From: Acestrorhynchus altus | Taxonomy: Eukaryota; Chordata; Actinopteri; Characiformes; Acestrorhynchidae | Reading direction: 5' to 3' | Assembly: GCA_034509495.1 (NCBI GenBank) | Contig: CM067506.1 | Span: 19,052,353 to 19,116,352 of the forward strand | Length of the DNA stretch: 64,000 nt | Part shown: positions 51,222 through 62,236 of the stretch, in pieces | Numbering within the stretch: the stretch's first letter is position 1 | How the letters are laid out: each line of letters starts with the position of its first letter | The notes under the pieces: generated by a model | Told to the model about the DNA's origin: nothing | The model's input: only the letters and a program-made list of their open reading frames with translations | Databases searched by the model: none | Program-made: the position numbers and the translations under genes

Positions 51222-51541
51222 CTGTACAGCAGTGAAAGGTGGATACATTATTATTGTTATTATTTCAGTTAAGATATAAAATAGTAAAATGTATTCATAG
51301 TCAGGAGTTAATAAGTCTTATTCTTATATATTATTAATGTTAAATGTAGTATTTAACTGTGATGACAAAATAAATAAATGCATTTTGTAGCACCCACAAA
51401 TGGCCTGGGTCCTGCATTAAAACTACTAAAATTGTTCCTAAATAATACTGTAATAAAACTTGTAATATACTTTAAAAACAGGTAGATAAATACATTAATT
51501 GCTTCCTGAGAAATAACTAAAATGAATTAAACACACACACA

Positions 51542-51589
<48 letters not shown>

Positions 51590-52129
51590 CTTAAAAAACA
51601 AAAAACAAATGCAGTCTTATAACTCGAACAACTCAACACTTTTATTGTATTAGTTCTGTACTTCAAATCATGTTTATCACACATCACATTACACAGGTTT
51701 AAGGGTGAGTGAACATGTATGTAGTAAAACAGATGCATATAAAACACAGGGGAAGAAAATAAAAATAAAGATAAAAAAATATACCTATATGTAATATAAA
51801 TAGAATATTTACACTTTACCTTACACTATACATACATTGTTGCATGGAAACATGCTTTATTGCACTGTAGAAGTTCTGTATATGTGTACGTATATATTTA
51901 CGTGTGCACTGGGTATATAATTAAATGTAGCTGTTGAGTGAGAAGGTAGTGGGAGACAGCCTTTGGTGGCTGCAGTTGGAGAGAGTCTTTAATGGGTGCA
52001 GTGGGGTAAAATGTTTTTGGTGGGTATAGTGTAACTAAGCAGCTACTCCTGAGTTGCTGCTCCAGTAGTAAGTAAAGTGCAGGTGCAGAAAGAGTTTATG
52101 AAAGCATTTATGTGAGGTGATGAGACAGA

Positions 52130-53075
52130 TGAGACGGGTTGTGGACTGTAACACTGGGCTACTGACTGTTTAGGGGCCTGGGGGAAGAAGCTGTCTCAGA
52201 ACCAGCTGGTTCTGGTCCTTATTGTTCTGTACCTCCTACTACTGGGAAGCTTTGAGCACAGGCAGTGGCTTAGGTGGGTGGAGTCCATTTTAATCCTCCT
52301 GTCTTCCTCAGACAGCAGCTTGTGTATAAATCTGTATATATATGTGGTGTTTAAAGGTGAACCCAGGTGATGTGCTGGGCGGTGCGCACCACCCTCTGCA
52401 GATTTTTCCATTTGACAGCGGTGCAAGTCCCGTACCAGGTGGTGAGGCCGCCCGTCAGAATGCTCTACTCTGTCCATGAAAAGCATTTTCAAACTCATGT
52501 TCTTCTTGTCTTGGTGGGAGAGGGCAGTGTGCAGAGTGAGGGCAATTGCAACATCAGTGGATCTGTTCTGCTTGTATGCAAATTGCAGGGGGTCCAGGGT
52601 GGCAGACAGTGAAAAGCAGATTAATTCTCTGACCAGCCTCTGAAAGCACTTGGTTATGACAGAGGTCAGAGCAACCAGGCACCAGTCATTTAAACAAGAG
52701 ATGCTGGCTGTTTTCAGAACAGGGACAGCGGTGGCCATTTTGAAGCATCGTCGACTAAGCGGGAGAGAGAGGTGTTGAAAATGAAATGTCTGTGTAGACT
52801 CCTGTTAACTGATCTACACATGCTTTAAGCACACGCCCTGGAACACCATCTGGGCCAGTGGCTTTGTTGGTATTGACATGCTAGAAGAATCTGTGCATGT
52901 CAGCTATACAGATGGAGGGTTGGTTGGACTCTGGTGGACGTGGCTCTCTCGATGGGCTCGCTGTGATTTGCTTCGGAACGAGTGTAAAAGGAATTTAGCT
53001 TGTCCTAGCATTGCACTGGTGCTGCTCAGGGACTGAGAGTTCCCCTTAAAGTCTGTGATTGTGTTAAACCCCAGA
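52130..53075 (-). mobile_element. LINE (non-LTR) reverse transcriptase fragment, decayed
   Basis: The minus strand at about 52500-52740 reads ASISCLNDWCLVALTSVITK then CFQRLVRELICFSLSATLDP and LQFAYKQNRSTDVAIALTLH. This is the reverse transcriptase signature of jockey/CR1-like fish LINEs (NDYRPVALTS...DPLQFAYR). Downstream the catalytic core is deleted and the frame runs on into LLSEEDRRIKMDSTH and SSRRYRTIRTRTSWF, the usual C-terminal end. 5' truncation, the internal deletion and substitutions make it inactive. The 3' limit may extend to about 51640. Confidence 0.72.
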
Positions 53076-53079
53076 AATG

Positions 53080-53632
53080 GTTGTCGTTCTGGAAGGTCCT
53101 CTGTCAGAGCTTTGTCAGAGTGACCATTGGGTTCTTGGTCACCTCCTTGACTAAGGCCCTTCTACCACAATCACTCAGTCTGGCTGGGCAGCCAGCTCTA
53201 AAAAGGGTCCTGATGAACTTCTTCCAAAATTGTCTATACCATTCCCCAGATCTTCATGGCTTGGTTTGTGCCCTGACATGCCCTGTCTACTATGGGTAAT
53301 ATACAGGTGTGTGCCTTTCCAAATCATGTCCAATCAACTGAAGTTACAATAGGAGTCCAGTGAAGCTGTAGAAACATCTGAAGGGTGATCAGTGGAAAAA
53401 AGATATACCTGAGCTCAATTTTGAGTGTTATGGTAAAGGCTGTGAATACTTATGTACATGTTATATTTTTGTGTTTTATTTTTAATTAATTTGCAAAGAT
53501 TTCAAACAAACATTTTTTTTCACTTTGTCATTGTGGGGAATTGTGAATTATGAGGGGAAATTTTAGCTTAATCCATTTTGGAATAAGCTACCAAAATGTG
53601 CACAAAGTGAAGTGCTGTGAATACTTTGCAGT
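53080..53632 (-). mobile_element. Tc1-like transposon fragment
   Basis: The sequence CAGGTGTGTGCCTTTCCAAA, then TCATGTCCAATCAACTGAAG, and further GGCTGTGAATACTTATGTAC and GATTTCAAACAAACATTT, is a very widespread fish Tc1-like element end. The part at 53100-53280 reads as broken transposase on the minus strand. It abuts the LINE fragment; only one end is present. Confidence 0.65.
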
Positions 53633-56092
53633 GTAGCTTTCTGTTCTTGAGGTTTCCAGTTGAACCCTCTGAGGTCATGATGTTGTATTATTTTGATGGT
53701 AATCACAGACATATCTATGTCTACATTGTAGACATCTGCTCAACTATAAATTACTGTTTCATTTCAAGTCCAGTGCGCCGGAGGACAAAACTAAACATGT
53801 GTCCACTATGTCCACACGTGTGTAATGGGGATGATGAGGAAGCCAGATATCAACACTCATACAGACTAACTACTTACAGACTGCACTGTGTCCGTAAATG
53901 CTTTTACAGTTGATGATTATAATATTTGCTACTATTATTATATTGTCAGTAGGACCCCCAAGGTGACATCCTGCATAAATAAAAATAAATTGTTGCCATG
54001 ACTTAGTAAGGTGTAGGAATGAGATTCAACGTTCGGCCGAGAAGGAGGGAGGAGGACTTCTTTTCTTTTCATTTGGAAAAAAAAAGGGACAAGTAACATT
54101 CAAATCCAGATGTTGCTTCAGTGATACATGGTGGTATGCAGTCTTTTCCCTTCTAAAAACATGAAAAACTGACAAATTACATATGAAAACGTGGACAACA
54201 AAGAGACAAAGCATGTCCTAAAAAAATTTAGCATTCAGGGTGAAAACCATACAGGTAGCAACCTTCTGGGAATCAGATCTTACTAAGGTGTTCCCATGCC
54301 TTACAGAGTCAAGGCCACAACTTTTTATGAAGGATGTCAACCTTATTTCACTGTTGGTTTTAAAAGGTAAATGAAATGGTTATGGTTGCACTGCATTGTG
54401 GTCCATAGCACCACCACTGTAAAGACATCTGAGCTGGTACTTTTCTCAAAAATTCAAGCCATCGAATCAAGCCACTGACCTTGAATTACTTTTTTAATTT
54501 GAAAAAATTGGTGGACACTAGTTAGGTTTCACACCACAGAGGCCACAGTAGTCAGAGCGCATACTGTGTAAAGCATTCAGTATTTGTCTCCATGTGTTTT
54601 CAGGTCTGGCTTCTTCATCATCCCCTCATTACACATGTGTGAGGAGCAGGGCAGGGTACGCTTTGATAAGCAGTAGTGCCATTAGGCAAAGCCATCAGCC
54701 ATTACTCTGCCATCTCCAAGCCAGCATCTGTCTGACAGCCAGGCTGAGCGAGGCTTTCAAAGCTAGGCTTAACTCCTAAAGAGAGCTCCCCCTGTCTCGG
54801 TTGGGCTGAAGAGCCCCTCGCATTTTTCCAGGCTAGCATCTTTAAGGACTGTGCTAATAGGAGGGCCCTTGTCATCCTGGCCCTGAAGAGATGGCAGCCA
54901 TTTACTTAGGGCTTCCTAAATTACCTCACACATTTTTGTCAGGCCTGTCACACTGGATGTAAATGCTACAGGCATGAGCTTTTCCAGCGACGGAACAATT
55001 ATTTCCTTGAGTTCCTCCAGAGAGCAGGAGGAACACTGTCTGATCGTCAGCGTGAAGAATTTGTCTGTTTACTGCATTTAAAAGTGAGAGGCCTGACAAA
55101 AGCTTACGGTTTATGCTAAGTTATTGCTTCTCAGTTGGTTAATGGTCTTTCCAAAGGTCTCTTCTACAAGTAATGCATTTTCTATCTCCAAAACAGTATG
55201 AATCTGTGTACATGTGTAAGTGTGTGTCTCTCATTAACACCTTTCCATGCCCTTCTGGTTTGTCTCCCAAGTGCCCACTCAAATCAGCCCTGATTCCAGG
55301 CAGTAGAGCAGTCTATTCTAGCCCTTCTGCATGAGCGAATGGGATGAGACAGATTGGTGATGCACTCTCACACATTGTCCTGTTGGGCTTTCACTGAGGA
55401 GCGTAATGTGCCACTGCTGACCTATTTTTTTCCTAATTGCCTCCTTAATTAATGCAATGTGTTTAGTTGAATGATGAAGGCTGTGGAAATTGACTTCTCA
55501 GAAATGCTGTTTCCTCAAATGCACGAAACAAAGAATGCATGTGGGATGACTTTGGCCACCTTGTAAATTTAACTTTGGGAAGTTTCCTCACTGCGTTTGA
55601 AAGAATGACATTTTATGATCATAGGACATTTTATTTACTTTTAAGTCCCTGCAAAATGGTTTATTGTAGCCTGCAATTTCCATTTTACTCATAATAAATC
55701 TCTTTTGGCAGTAGGAGAGCACAAGCTTTGTATTGCAAAAGTACAAATAATACACTCCATATGCCTCCATCACTCCATCATCAGAACAGAGTAGGCTGGG
55801 TTCAAATATAATTTTTGGTTTTGTGTGTTTGTTTAAAATTACAGAGTCCACTTGCAGCACGATTCAGGCACATAGTTGGAAACATAGTCACAACGAATTG
55901 GGGACAAGCTGCCTCACAGGCTGTGGCTTTCCCCTAGTTATGACTAACATTCTGACAAATGCAACAAAATCTGTAATGGAAACGAGAAGAGTGCTTAAAT
56001 ACTTTTTGTTCATGATCAAGCCTAAAAACCGACATCAGTTATAATAATAACAATTATAATAAAATAGTAATAATAATGTGACTATTGATATT

Positions 56093-56765
56093 TATAAAGT
56101 GTTGTGAAAATGTATTTGCAATTTCTGTTAGTGTAATTTTGTCACATTCAAATTTTTCTGCCATCATGTAGACAATGCAAATAAAGTACAGCTTTTAAAG
56201 CATTGTATCACGTTCTAAAGATAAACATTTATTCAAGCCTACACCCATCACCTTTGGACACCTATGACCCTGATGCCAGGTCACCAGTTGTCATTTCTTA
56301 GAGCATTACAGAGCATAGTTAGGTATTGACCACTGCATACCAGGAACACCCCTCACTTTGTTTTGGAGATGCTCTGACCAATCATCTAGCCATCACAATA
56401 TAATACTATTATAATATTTCCCACTTTTAACACATCTTACTGCCAGACCTGTTGAATCTAATCATCCCTTAAAAAGTACCCGCCTGTCAGTGTAAAGCAG
56501 ACTAGAAGGTCCCCAAATGTAGCACTTAATGTCATATTTTGAGAAATTCAAACACAAATGCAAAACAAAGTCACCGAAAGCTACCAGTGTGGAAAGGGTT
56601 ACAAAGACATTTGGGACTCCAGTCAACCACAGGGAGAGACATTATACACAAAGGAGAAAACCCAAAACAGTGGTCAACCTTCCAAAGAGTGGCTGGTCTA
56701 CCAAAATGTCATCAAGAGTGAATCAACAGCTCACCCAGGAGGTCTCAAAACAAACCCAGATGAAC
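56093..56765 (+). mobile_element. 5' half of a Tc1-like transposon
   Basis: It starts with AAGTGTTGTGAAAATGTATT, a known Tc1-family fish terminus. At 56529-56760 the + strand matches the N-terminal DNA-binding part of the transposase gene (AAAGGGTTACAAAGACATTT, GGGACTCCAGTCAACCACAG, GAGTGGCTGGTCTACCAAAA), with frame breaks: three overlapping short frames cover it. The catalytic half and the right end are missing. Confidence 0.65.
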
Positions 56766-56789
56766 ATCTAAATTACTGCTGTGAGGTTA

Positions 56790-56885
56790 TGGATCTTGCT
56801 CAAGTCCGAACAGTGGCATCTTAGTGGATCTGGGCATCAAACCCACAACCCTGTGATCAATAGCCAGTAGCCCCACCACTACCCC
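56790..56885. repeat. Dispersed fish repeat fragment
   Basis: CTTGCTCAAGTCCGAACAGT and ATCAAACCCACAACCCTGTG resemble the tail of a common teleost interspersed repeat; compare 15285-15450. It follows the Tc1 fragment directly. Confidence 0.4.
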
Positions 56886-57779
56886 TCATAAATACTCCTC
56901 CACATTTATTTTGCCAGAAGTAATGAAGGAATATTAAGAGCTTGCACTGCACATACAGGCTCTGTTGCAAACAACCCCCACTGATCAACAGCAGTTAACT
57001 ATTTTAGCCTTCAAACCTATCATGAACATTAGATGAGCTAATGCTGACCTCTACTTTTCCACACTCAATGACTCGCCTGACAGATTTACAGAAGTACTTT
57101 GATGGGCAGGGAGCACTAGGGTAGGCTGTCTGAATATGTGTCCTCATTTCTGAGCATCCTCAACTTCTTTTCATTAAAAGCTGGGACTGTGGATGCGTGT
57201 GTGCTTCAGTCTGGCATGGGTGGTCTAAGTCCTGTCTTCAGTGTTTTTATGAGCAGAGTGATGTACCCTGCAGATGTTTCCACACATACCACATTTTAAC
57301 AGTCACTATAGAGTTATTCCTCATTTTTCTATGACATGAGAATGTTGCTCTCAAAGAGGAAAAGCTCCACCTTAATGGCAAGCGTTTGCACTGAGTCCAA
57401 AAATCAAAGCCAACATTATGGCTCCTCCTGGGAGAGGAAATAAATTTCACAATCTCTGTGTAGCTCCACAGTACGACCTTTCTCCATCTGAATCAGGCTC
57501 TCCTCACCTGACACTAACCCCAAAAGTCTCCCCCATCATCAATGTACCTACATGTTTCAGGTAATTAGGTTTAGATGATTTAATTGGATAAGATATTTTG
57601 AACACTAATGTTAATATAATTTAAGACTGGCTTCAGTCTTAAGATGGAATCATGAATTTTAATTGAGTAGTAATCTTCAGTAAAATGTGACATTACATTA
57701 CAAAATACACAAAAAACACACAGAGAAAGGTCAGATCAGAGTGCAGTTACATTTTAGGCAGGTATGGAAATGATTAGAG

Positions 57780-58230
57780 GTGTGATCTGACTAAATACTG
57801 GGTCTTGGCACAAGAGAGCGTAAAAGTGCTTTCCTTGCAGTCCCACAAAAAGGCTACTTTTGGGTACTGCACCTCTAGATGAGAGATCGGTGATTGCTGG
57901 ACATGCTTCTATGACTCAAAGGCATTTAATCCAGTTGAAAGACTTTGAGAGGGGGCATCACTGGACTGAGAGAACAAATAGTCTGCTATCTAGGCCACTC
58001 TGACCAAGCTGTTGCTTGCACTACAATGCTATTGCCCCAGCAGTGATGAAGGAGGCCAGAAGTCAGTATGGTAAACCCATACTAGCGTTTCTGGATAAGG
58101 GATGGCCGGTGATAACTGGTGAGCTTACACAGAGGTAGCAATGTTGGAGGAGGCTGGTATCCAGTATGCTATAATATGCTGTTTGAGTAGCAACTTTCCA
58201 TTAAATGACTTGCTTCTGATTACAGCGGCC
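57780..58230 (+). mobile_element. Possible decayed transposase region
   Basis: GTTGAAAGACTTTGAGAGGG and the sequence after it read LKDFERGHHW, like the helix-turn-helix part of fish Tc1-type transposases (DFERGRIIGLR). No terminal repeats were found, and stops are frequent. Confidence 0.3.
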
Positions 58231-58699
58231 ACTCCTCCCATACCCTGAAAAGCTCAGAGAGAGAATGTGGTGCTGAAAGGCCACTGGCATTGTTCTTTAA
58301 CTGCATTAGGGTAAGCAGGCTGAAAGGTGTAACTGCACTGTTTTGCACTGCACATGAAACTACCATAAATCAAAAATAGTTTGTTTTGGAAGTTTAGTTT
58401 CTACATGGCCAGTATAGGCCAAAAATATACTAATGCTTATATGCTATATCCTCAAAATCAAAATGAAGACTTTGTATATGCATTCACTTAAATCGGAGAA
58501 TTTTTAAAGGACCCATGGTGTCCTGAAACATTCATTCACCCCCACACCCTCACCCATTCATTTTAAATCCACAAATCCAGAGTCTGACAGGAGACAGACT
58601 GGTGTGAATCAGTTCCCTGTCATACACACCACTGCACTATTTTGATCAGATGTTTTCCCATCCATTAGGATGCTTCCTGTGACAGAGTGTGTGTGTAAA

Positions 58700-58701
58700 T
58701 G

Positions 58702-58742
<41 letters not shown>
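58700..58742. repeat. (GT)n microsatellite
   Basis: About 21 GT units in the intron. Confidence 0.9.
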
Positions 58743-58746
<4 letters not shown>

Positions 58747-59177
58747 CCCAGGCAGGCTGGCTCAGTTGGGCTATAAATACAGATTGCTTTGGGGTGCTGC
58801 TCGTTGACTATGGAACAGACACATGGTTCACATTTCCCCGCTATATCAGCACGCAGGGGGACGGTAAATTCAGCACGAGAAAAAACACTAATTTACATTT
58901 GCGCCTCCGCAGTGCCATTGACTCATATAAATTACCTCATAATAGTGACAGCATTTCTGTGTTGCTGTCCTGAGCGGGTCCCAAATGAGACGCAGGGGCT
59001 CAGGAGATGATTTACATCACAGCATAATGGCCCCAGTGATTGAGCTGCAGTGGGAATGGACTGGGAGGCTGATTCTACTGTCTGATGCTGAGGAAGGATG
59101 GCGGTGAGGTTTTTTTTTTCTCTCTCTCTCTTTCTTTTTTGTTTTTTATCAGAGCCAGAGGACAGAGCTGACAGTAC

Positions 59178-59333
59178 CTTGATGAATGACCTCATGGAGA
59201 AGAGGTTGGCCAGCATGGTGGACAGGCCCTGTGCCAGGCAGCTCTGGGCAATGAAACCTGCCTTCAGCTCAGCCAGGCAGATCGCATCATCACCCTCCTT
59301 CCAGTTCCAGCTGGGAATGTTTAGCAGATGGGC
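59178..59333 (-). CDS. kcnma1: BK channel exon: RCK1, AHLLNIPSWNW...FSMRSFIK
   Basis: 156 nt, 52 codons, phase 0 at both ends. It reads AHLLNIPSWNWKEGDDAICL, AELKAGFIAQSCLAQGLSTM, LANLFSMRSFIK. It matches Slo1 RCK1 except at AELKAGF, where mammals have AELKLGF; here the codon is GCA, at least two base changes from a CTG Leu codon. The acceptor is TGTTTAG and the donor AAG|GTACTG. The next exon is about 8 kb downstream, across an intron full of transposon remnants. Confidence 0.96.
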
Positions 59334-59604
59334 CTAAACACACACGGGACAGGACAAGACAAATTCAAAAAGATTTCCTTCTGCGATGTCTTACAACCTT
59401 TTAACTGAGAAAAAATGTTTCCTTATTGTTAATATTACAGTTAACTCCACTTTAAAAGGAGGATATGTCCACATGAACAAGATTTCCAGCTGATAAATTA
59501 CAGAACCATGGATAGCACGGTTAAATCTTTCCACCATGGTGCAAAAGTGCAAAACATGGTCATGCAACATGAGGCCAGAAACGCTGGTGGAACTGCAGTG
59601 TTAC

Positions 59605-59674
59605 CTTGTTGTGGTACTGCAACATTTGAGTGATTATTCTTATCTTTGGATGGTAATTCTTGATGGATATGACC
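59605..59674 (-). CDS. kcnma1: BK channel exon: RCK1, VISIKNYHPKIRIITQMLQY
   Basis: 70 nt coding VISIKNYHPKIRIITQMLQY then HNK. This is the RCK1 segment that packs against neighbouring subunits in the gating ring. The acceptor is ATTGCAG; the first G completes Arg (AG|G). The donor AAG|GTAACA ends in phase 0. Length and phase agree with the vertebrate gene structure. Confidence 0.96.
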
Positions 59675-60382
59675 CTGCAATAAAAAAAACACACACCAGA
59701 TAAGTTACGGCTCCAAGCTAAACTGAATTAATCTTCCATTTCGACAGCAGTGCCTGTGAAAAGTGAGGTGAGAGTTGGGCCTGGGACGTTCCGTTTGAAC
59801 TCTGCCTTGTTTCTTTCTCTCCAGACTCATAAAAAGGAGGTGAGGAATTTATTTGCATATGAAGTTGCTTTATGCAACATTAGGTCTTCATAAGAGGAGG
59901 GTGTTGAAGAGTGTTCACATTCCAGCCTTTAAAAAAATATTTGCTTTTCCTAGCACGTCAGGGCTGGATGGAAAGCTTGCACACGCTCTGAATGAAGTGA
60001 AAAATTGGTACCCTCACTGTCCATGCCCTCCCAGAGCAGTCCTAACCAGCTTGGAAAGAAGGAAATTCCTTTGAGGCCTTTTCATCTGGGTCCAGATCAA
60101 ACATGTGCGGTTGTGGGCATTTAGCAGGGCTTGATGCAGTCGTTTCTTAGTATTTCATTCACACCTCTTTTAACTGGATGGAACAGGCTGACAGACCGCT
60201 CTCCAAACATGGCTCCAAAACTCTCCTGTAGGCATGAGATACTACCCACATATTTAAATAAAACAAAGGGAGTGTTTATTTGAATGACGGTACACTGACA
60301 AAGCTTGCGAAAAGGCAATGGGTAATGATGAGCAACTTATTCTGGACATATAAAGGGTAAGAAAAACAACCAGGGAACTGAC

Positions 60383-60465
60383 CTCATAATATTGGAGGCA
60401 TCTTCAGCATCAGGGTCAGCACAGTATTTGTTTGCAAGAATCAAGCACGCGTCCGCTGACTCAAT
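60383..60465 (-). CDS. kcnma1: BK channel exon: RCK1, IESADACLILANKYC...ASNIM
   Basis: 83 nt coding IESADACLILANKYCADPDA then EDASNIM, a highly conserved RCK1 strand-helix unit of Slo1. The acceptor is TTTGCAG and starts in phase 0 after VK of the previous exon. The donor AG|GTCAGT splits the following Arg codon, completed by G of the next exon. The sequence shows no substitution against the mammalian protein as I remember it. Confidence 0.96.
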
Positions 60466-61918
60466 CTGCAAATTTCAGTGGTGGAATAACACAAAAGACG
60501 AGAACATTTATCAAACGCACATGAACATTTATCTTCAGAGATAAAAGGGTGTATTTATATATAAATATTAATACATGATAATGCATTATTAGTATCAGGA
60601 CACCATCTGATGTGAAAATGGTACAGGATGACATACAAACATACAATTGACAAATCAAAGAAAAATAAAGGATAAAGGAGTGGAGAAACATAACTAGAGC
60701 AGATGCTTCCAGACAACATGATAAAACATAAGCAAAAAATCCTTCCAACCATGGTCTGTGTTCATGTGTAAACATGTCCAGCTGATCCAAACTTTCAGAG
60801 TTTAGTGTTAGGAAACAGATGGCGGGAGCAGGATCTTCAACAGGCCAGTGTTTCAAGAGGAACAGTATCTAAAATGTCATCAGTATTTTTGATCCGTGAC
60901 AAAGACAGCAGCAAACAGTGGGGAACTGAGATAGAAAGCACTCATTCAGTGGCTGCAGTGCCTGTGCAATAGTGTAATATGTAAGGAAAAACAGTGCTGT
61001 ATCAGCAAGAACAGACTGTCTACAACTACAGAGAGAGACACATTTGTGATTTCAGAGATCACTGATCCAGAGAGGTGGGGAGATGCAATCAGATGAGTCA
61101 TCCTTTACCAGACTGCATGTGCTGTATACAGACCTGAAGGCTTGCTCCCAAAATTGAGGCGGTGTAGAGGCTCTGTTATGAGGTCACAGTCATATTGCTG
61201 ACATGGATAGGTGAATTTGCTACACTGGGGTCACATTTGCCACATTTTTACCAGGAATTGGTCACTTCTATGGTGAAATAATTTTATCCTGATGGGAGTG
61301 GTCTCATGGGATGACTATGCCCACATCCAAAACGCACAAGAGCTTACTAAAGATTAAAGTATGAAAATCCCAAATGAACACATAGGAAAGATTTTGGACT
61401 GACCGACCATCATCAAACCACCAACTTAGGAAATCTTTTGGAAAAATGAATCTAGAAAAATGGTGTTCCATATATCCAGTACAATTCATAGAATTTATCA
61501 CATGATGCATTTAACCTTGTTAATTGGTGTGTGATGGTACAACACCTTACAAATTATATTCCAACCATCAATCTTTGTATCTGCTTTCTTCCTAGTCAGT
61601 GTGGGTCCAAAGCTTACTTGGACATACTGGAGGCAGGAAAACCTCCAAGATAATCTTTCACAGGTTACCATTTACTCACACCTAAGGCCAAATCACCTAC
61701 CAGAGGAACCCAGAGAAGAGAAAATCAGAGAAGACACCTCAAAGACAACAACCACAGTAAGGATAGAACAAACAATTTTAAGCCCCCGGAGCAATATGTA
61801 CTGCACCACTATTTCAAAAAGGCAATTACAATGTTTTTCCTTTACTTTGGCACCCATCTGTTTGTATCGGTGCTGAAATGTTACCTACGTTTTCAAGACA
61901 ATCATTAGAGGATGTTAC

Positions 61919-62024
61919 CTTGACCCTAGCCAGATCATGTGGGTTGAGAACAGATCCTTGGTAGAATTCCACCTGAGTGAAGTGACGTTTGAACAAGGCT
62001 TCCAGCTCAAGATTAGGGGAAATA
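61919..62024 (-). CDS. kcnma1: BK channel exon: RCK1, ISPNLELEALFKRHF...LARVK
   Basis: 106 nt coding ISPNLELEALFKRHFTQVEF and onward to NPHDLARVK, matching Slo1 RCK1 residue for residue. RHF carries the histidine implicated in proton/Mg2+ sensing (H394) and VEFYQG the Mg2+-site glutamate (E399) of the family. The acceptor is CATCACTAG; the first base T completes Asn (AA|T). The donor AAG|GTAACA ends in phase 0. Only about 100 nt of intron separates it from the preceding exon. Confidence 0.97.
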
Positions 62025-62125
62025 CTAGTGATGAGAAAGATACACAGAGAAATATGGATCACGTTCTAAGTTTCTACTTTCTACACTTGTGGGGTCTTGT
62101 GGTAACAGAAGTGAATTGTACTTAC

Positions 62126-62236
62126 TTATGGAGAAAAACAATTTCTACATTGACATCATCCCTGTCCTTGTGTAGGAAGTCTTTAAGGAAGTTGGATACA
62201 CTTTCGAGTGTGATATGACCACAGACCACAATGTGC
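62126..62236 (-). CDS. kcnma1: BK channel alpha subunit exon: start of RCK1 (HIVVCGH...VFLH)
   Basis: First exon of the gene in this window, 111 nt. It reads HIVVCGHITLESVSN and on to DVNVEIVFLH, essentially identical to vertebrate Slo1 just after the S6-RCK1 linker. It opens the first Rossmann-like RCK1 domain of the cytosolic gating ring. The stretch HKDRDDVN contains the aspartates known in the family as D362/D367 of the RCK1 calcium site, and VEIVF contains the Mg2+-site glutamate (E374); numbering is from memory of the mammalian protein. The acceptor is TTTGCAG; the first base G completes a Lys codon begun in an upstream exon outside the window. The donor is CATAA|GTAAGT, leaving AA of an Asn codon. 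Confidence 0.97.

Larger units (their letters stand above)
51222..59177 (-). other. 8 kb kcnma1 intron rich in transposon remnants
   Basis: No exon was recognised. It holds (AC)n at 51530-51588, a LINE fragment, at least two Tc1-like fragments, a possible third at 57.8 kb, and (GT)n at 58700-58742. The stretch 53.7-56.0 kb shows nothing identifiable. Confidence 0.6.
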
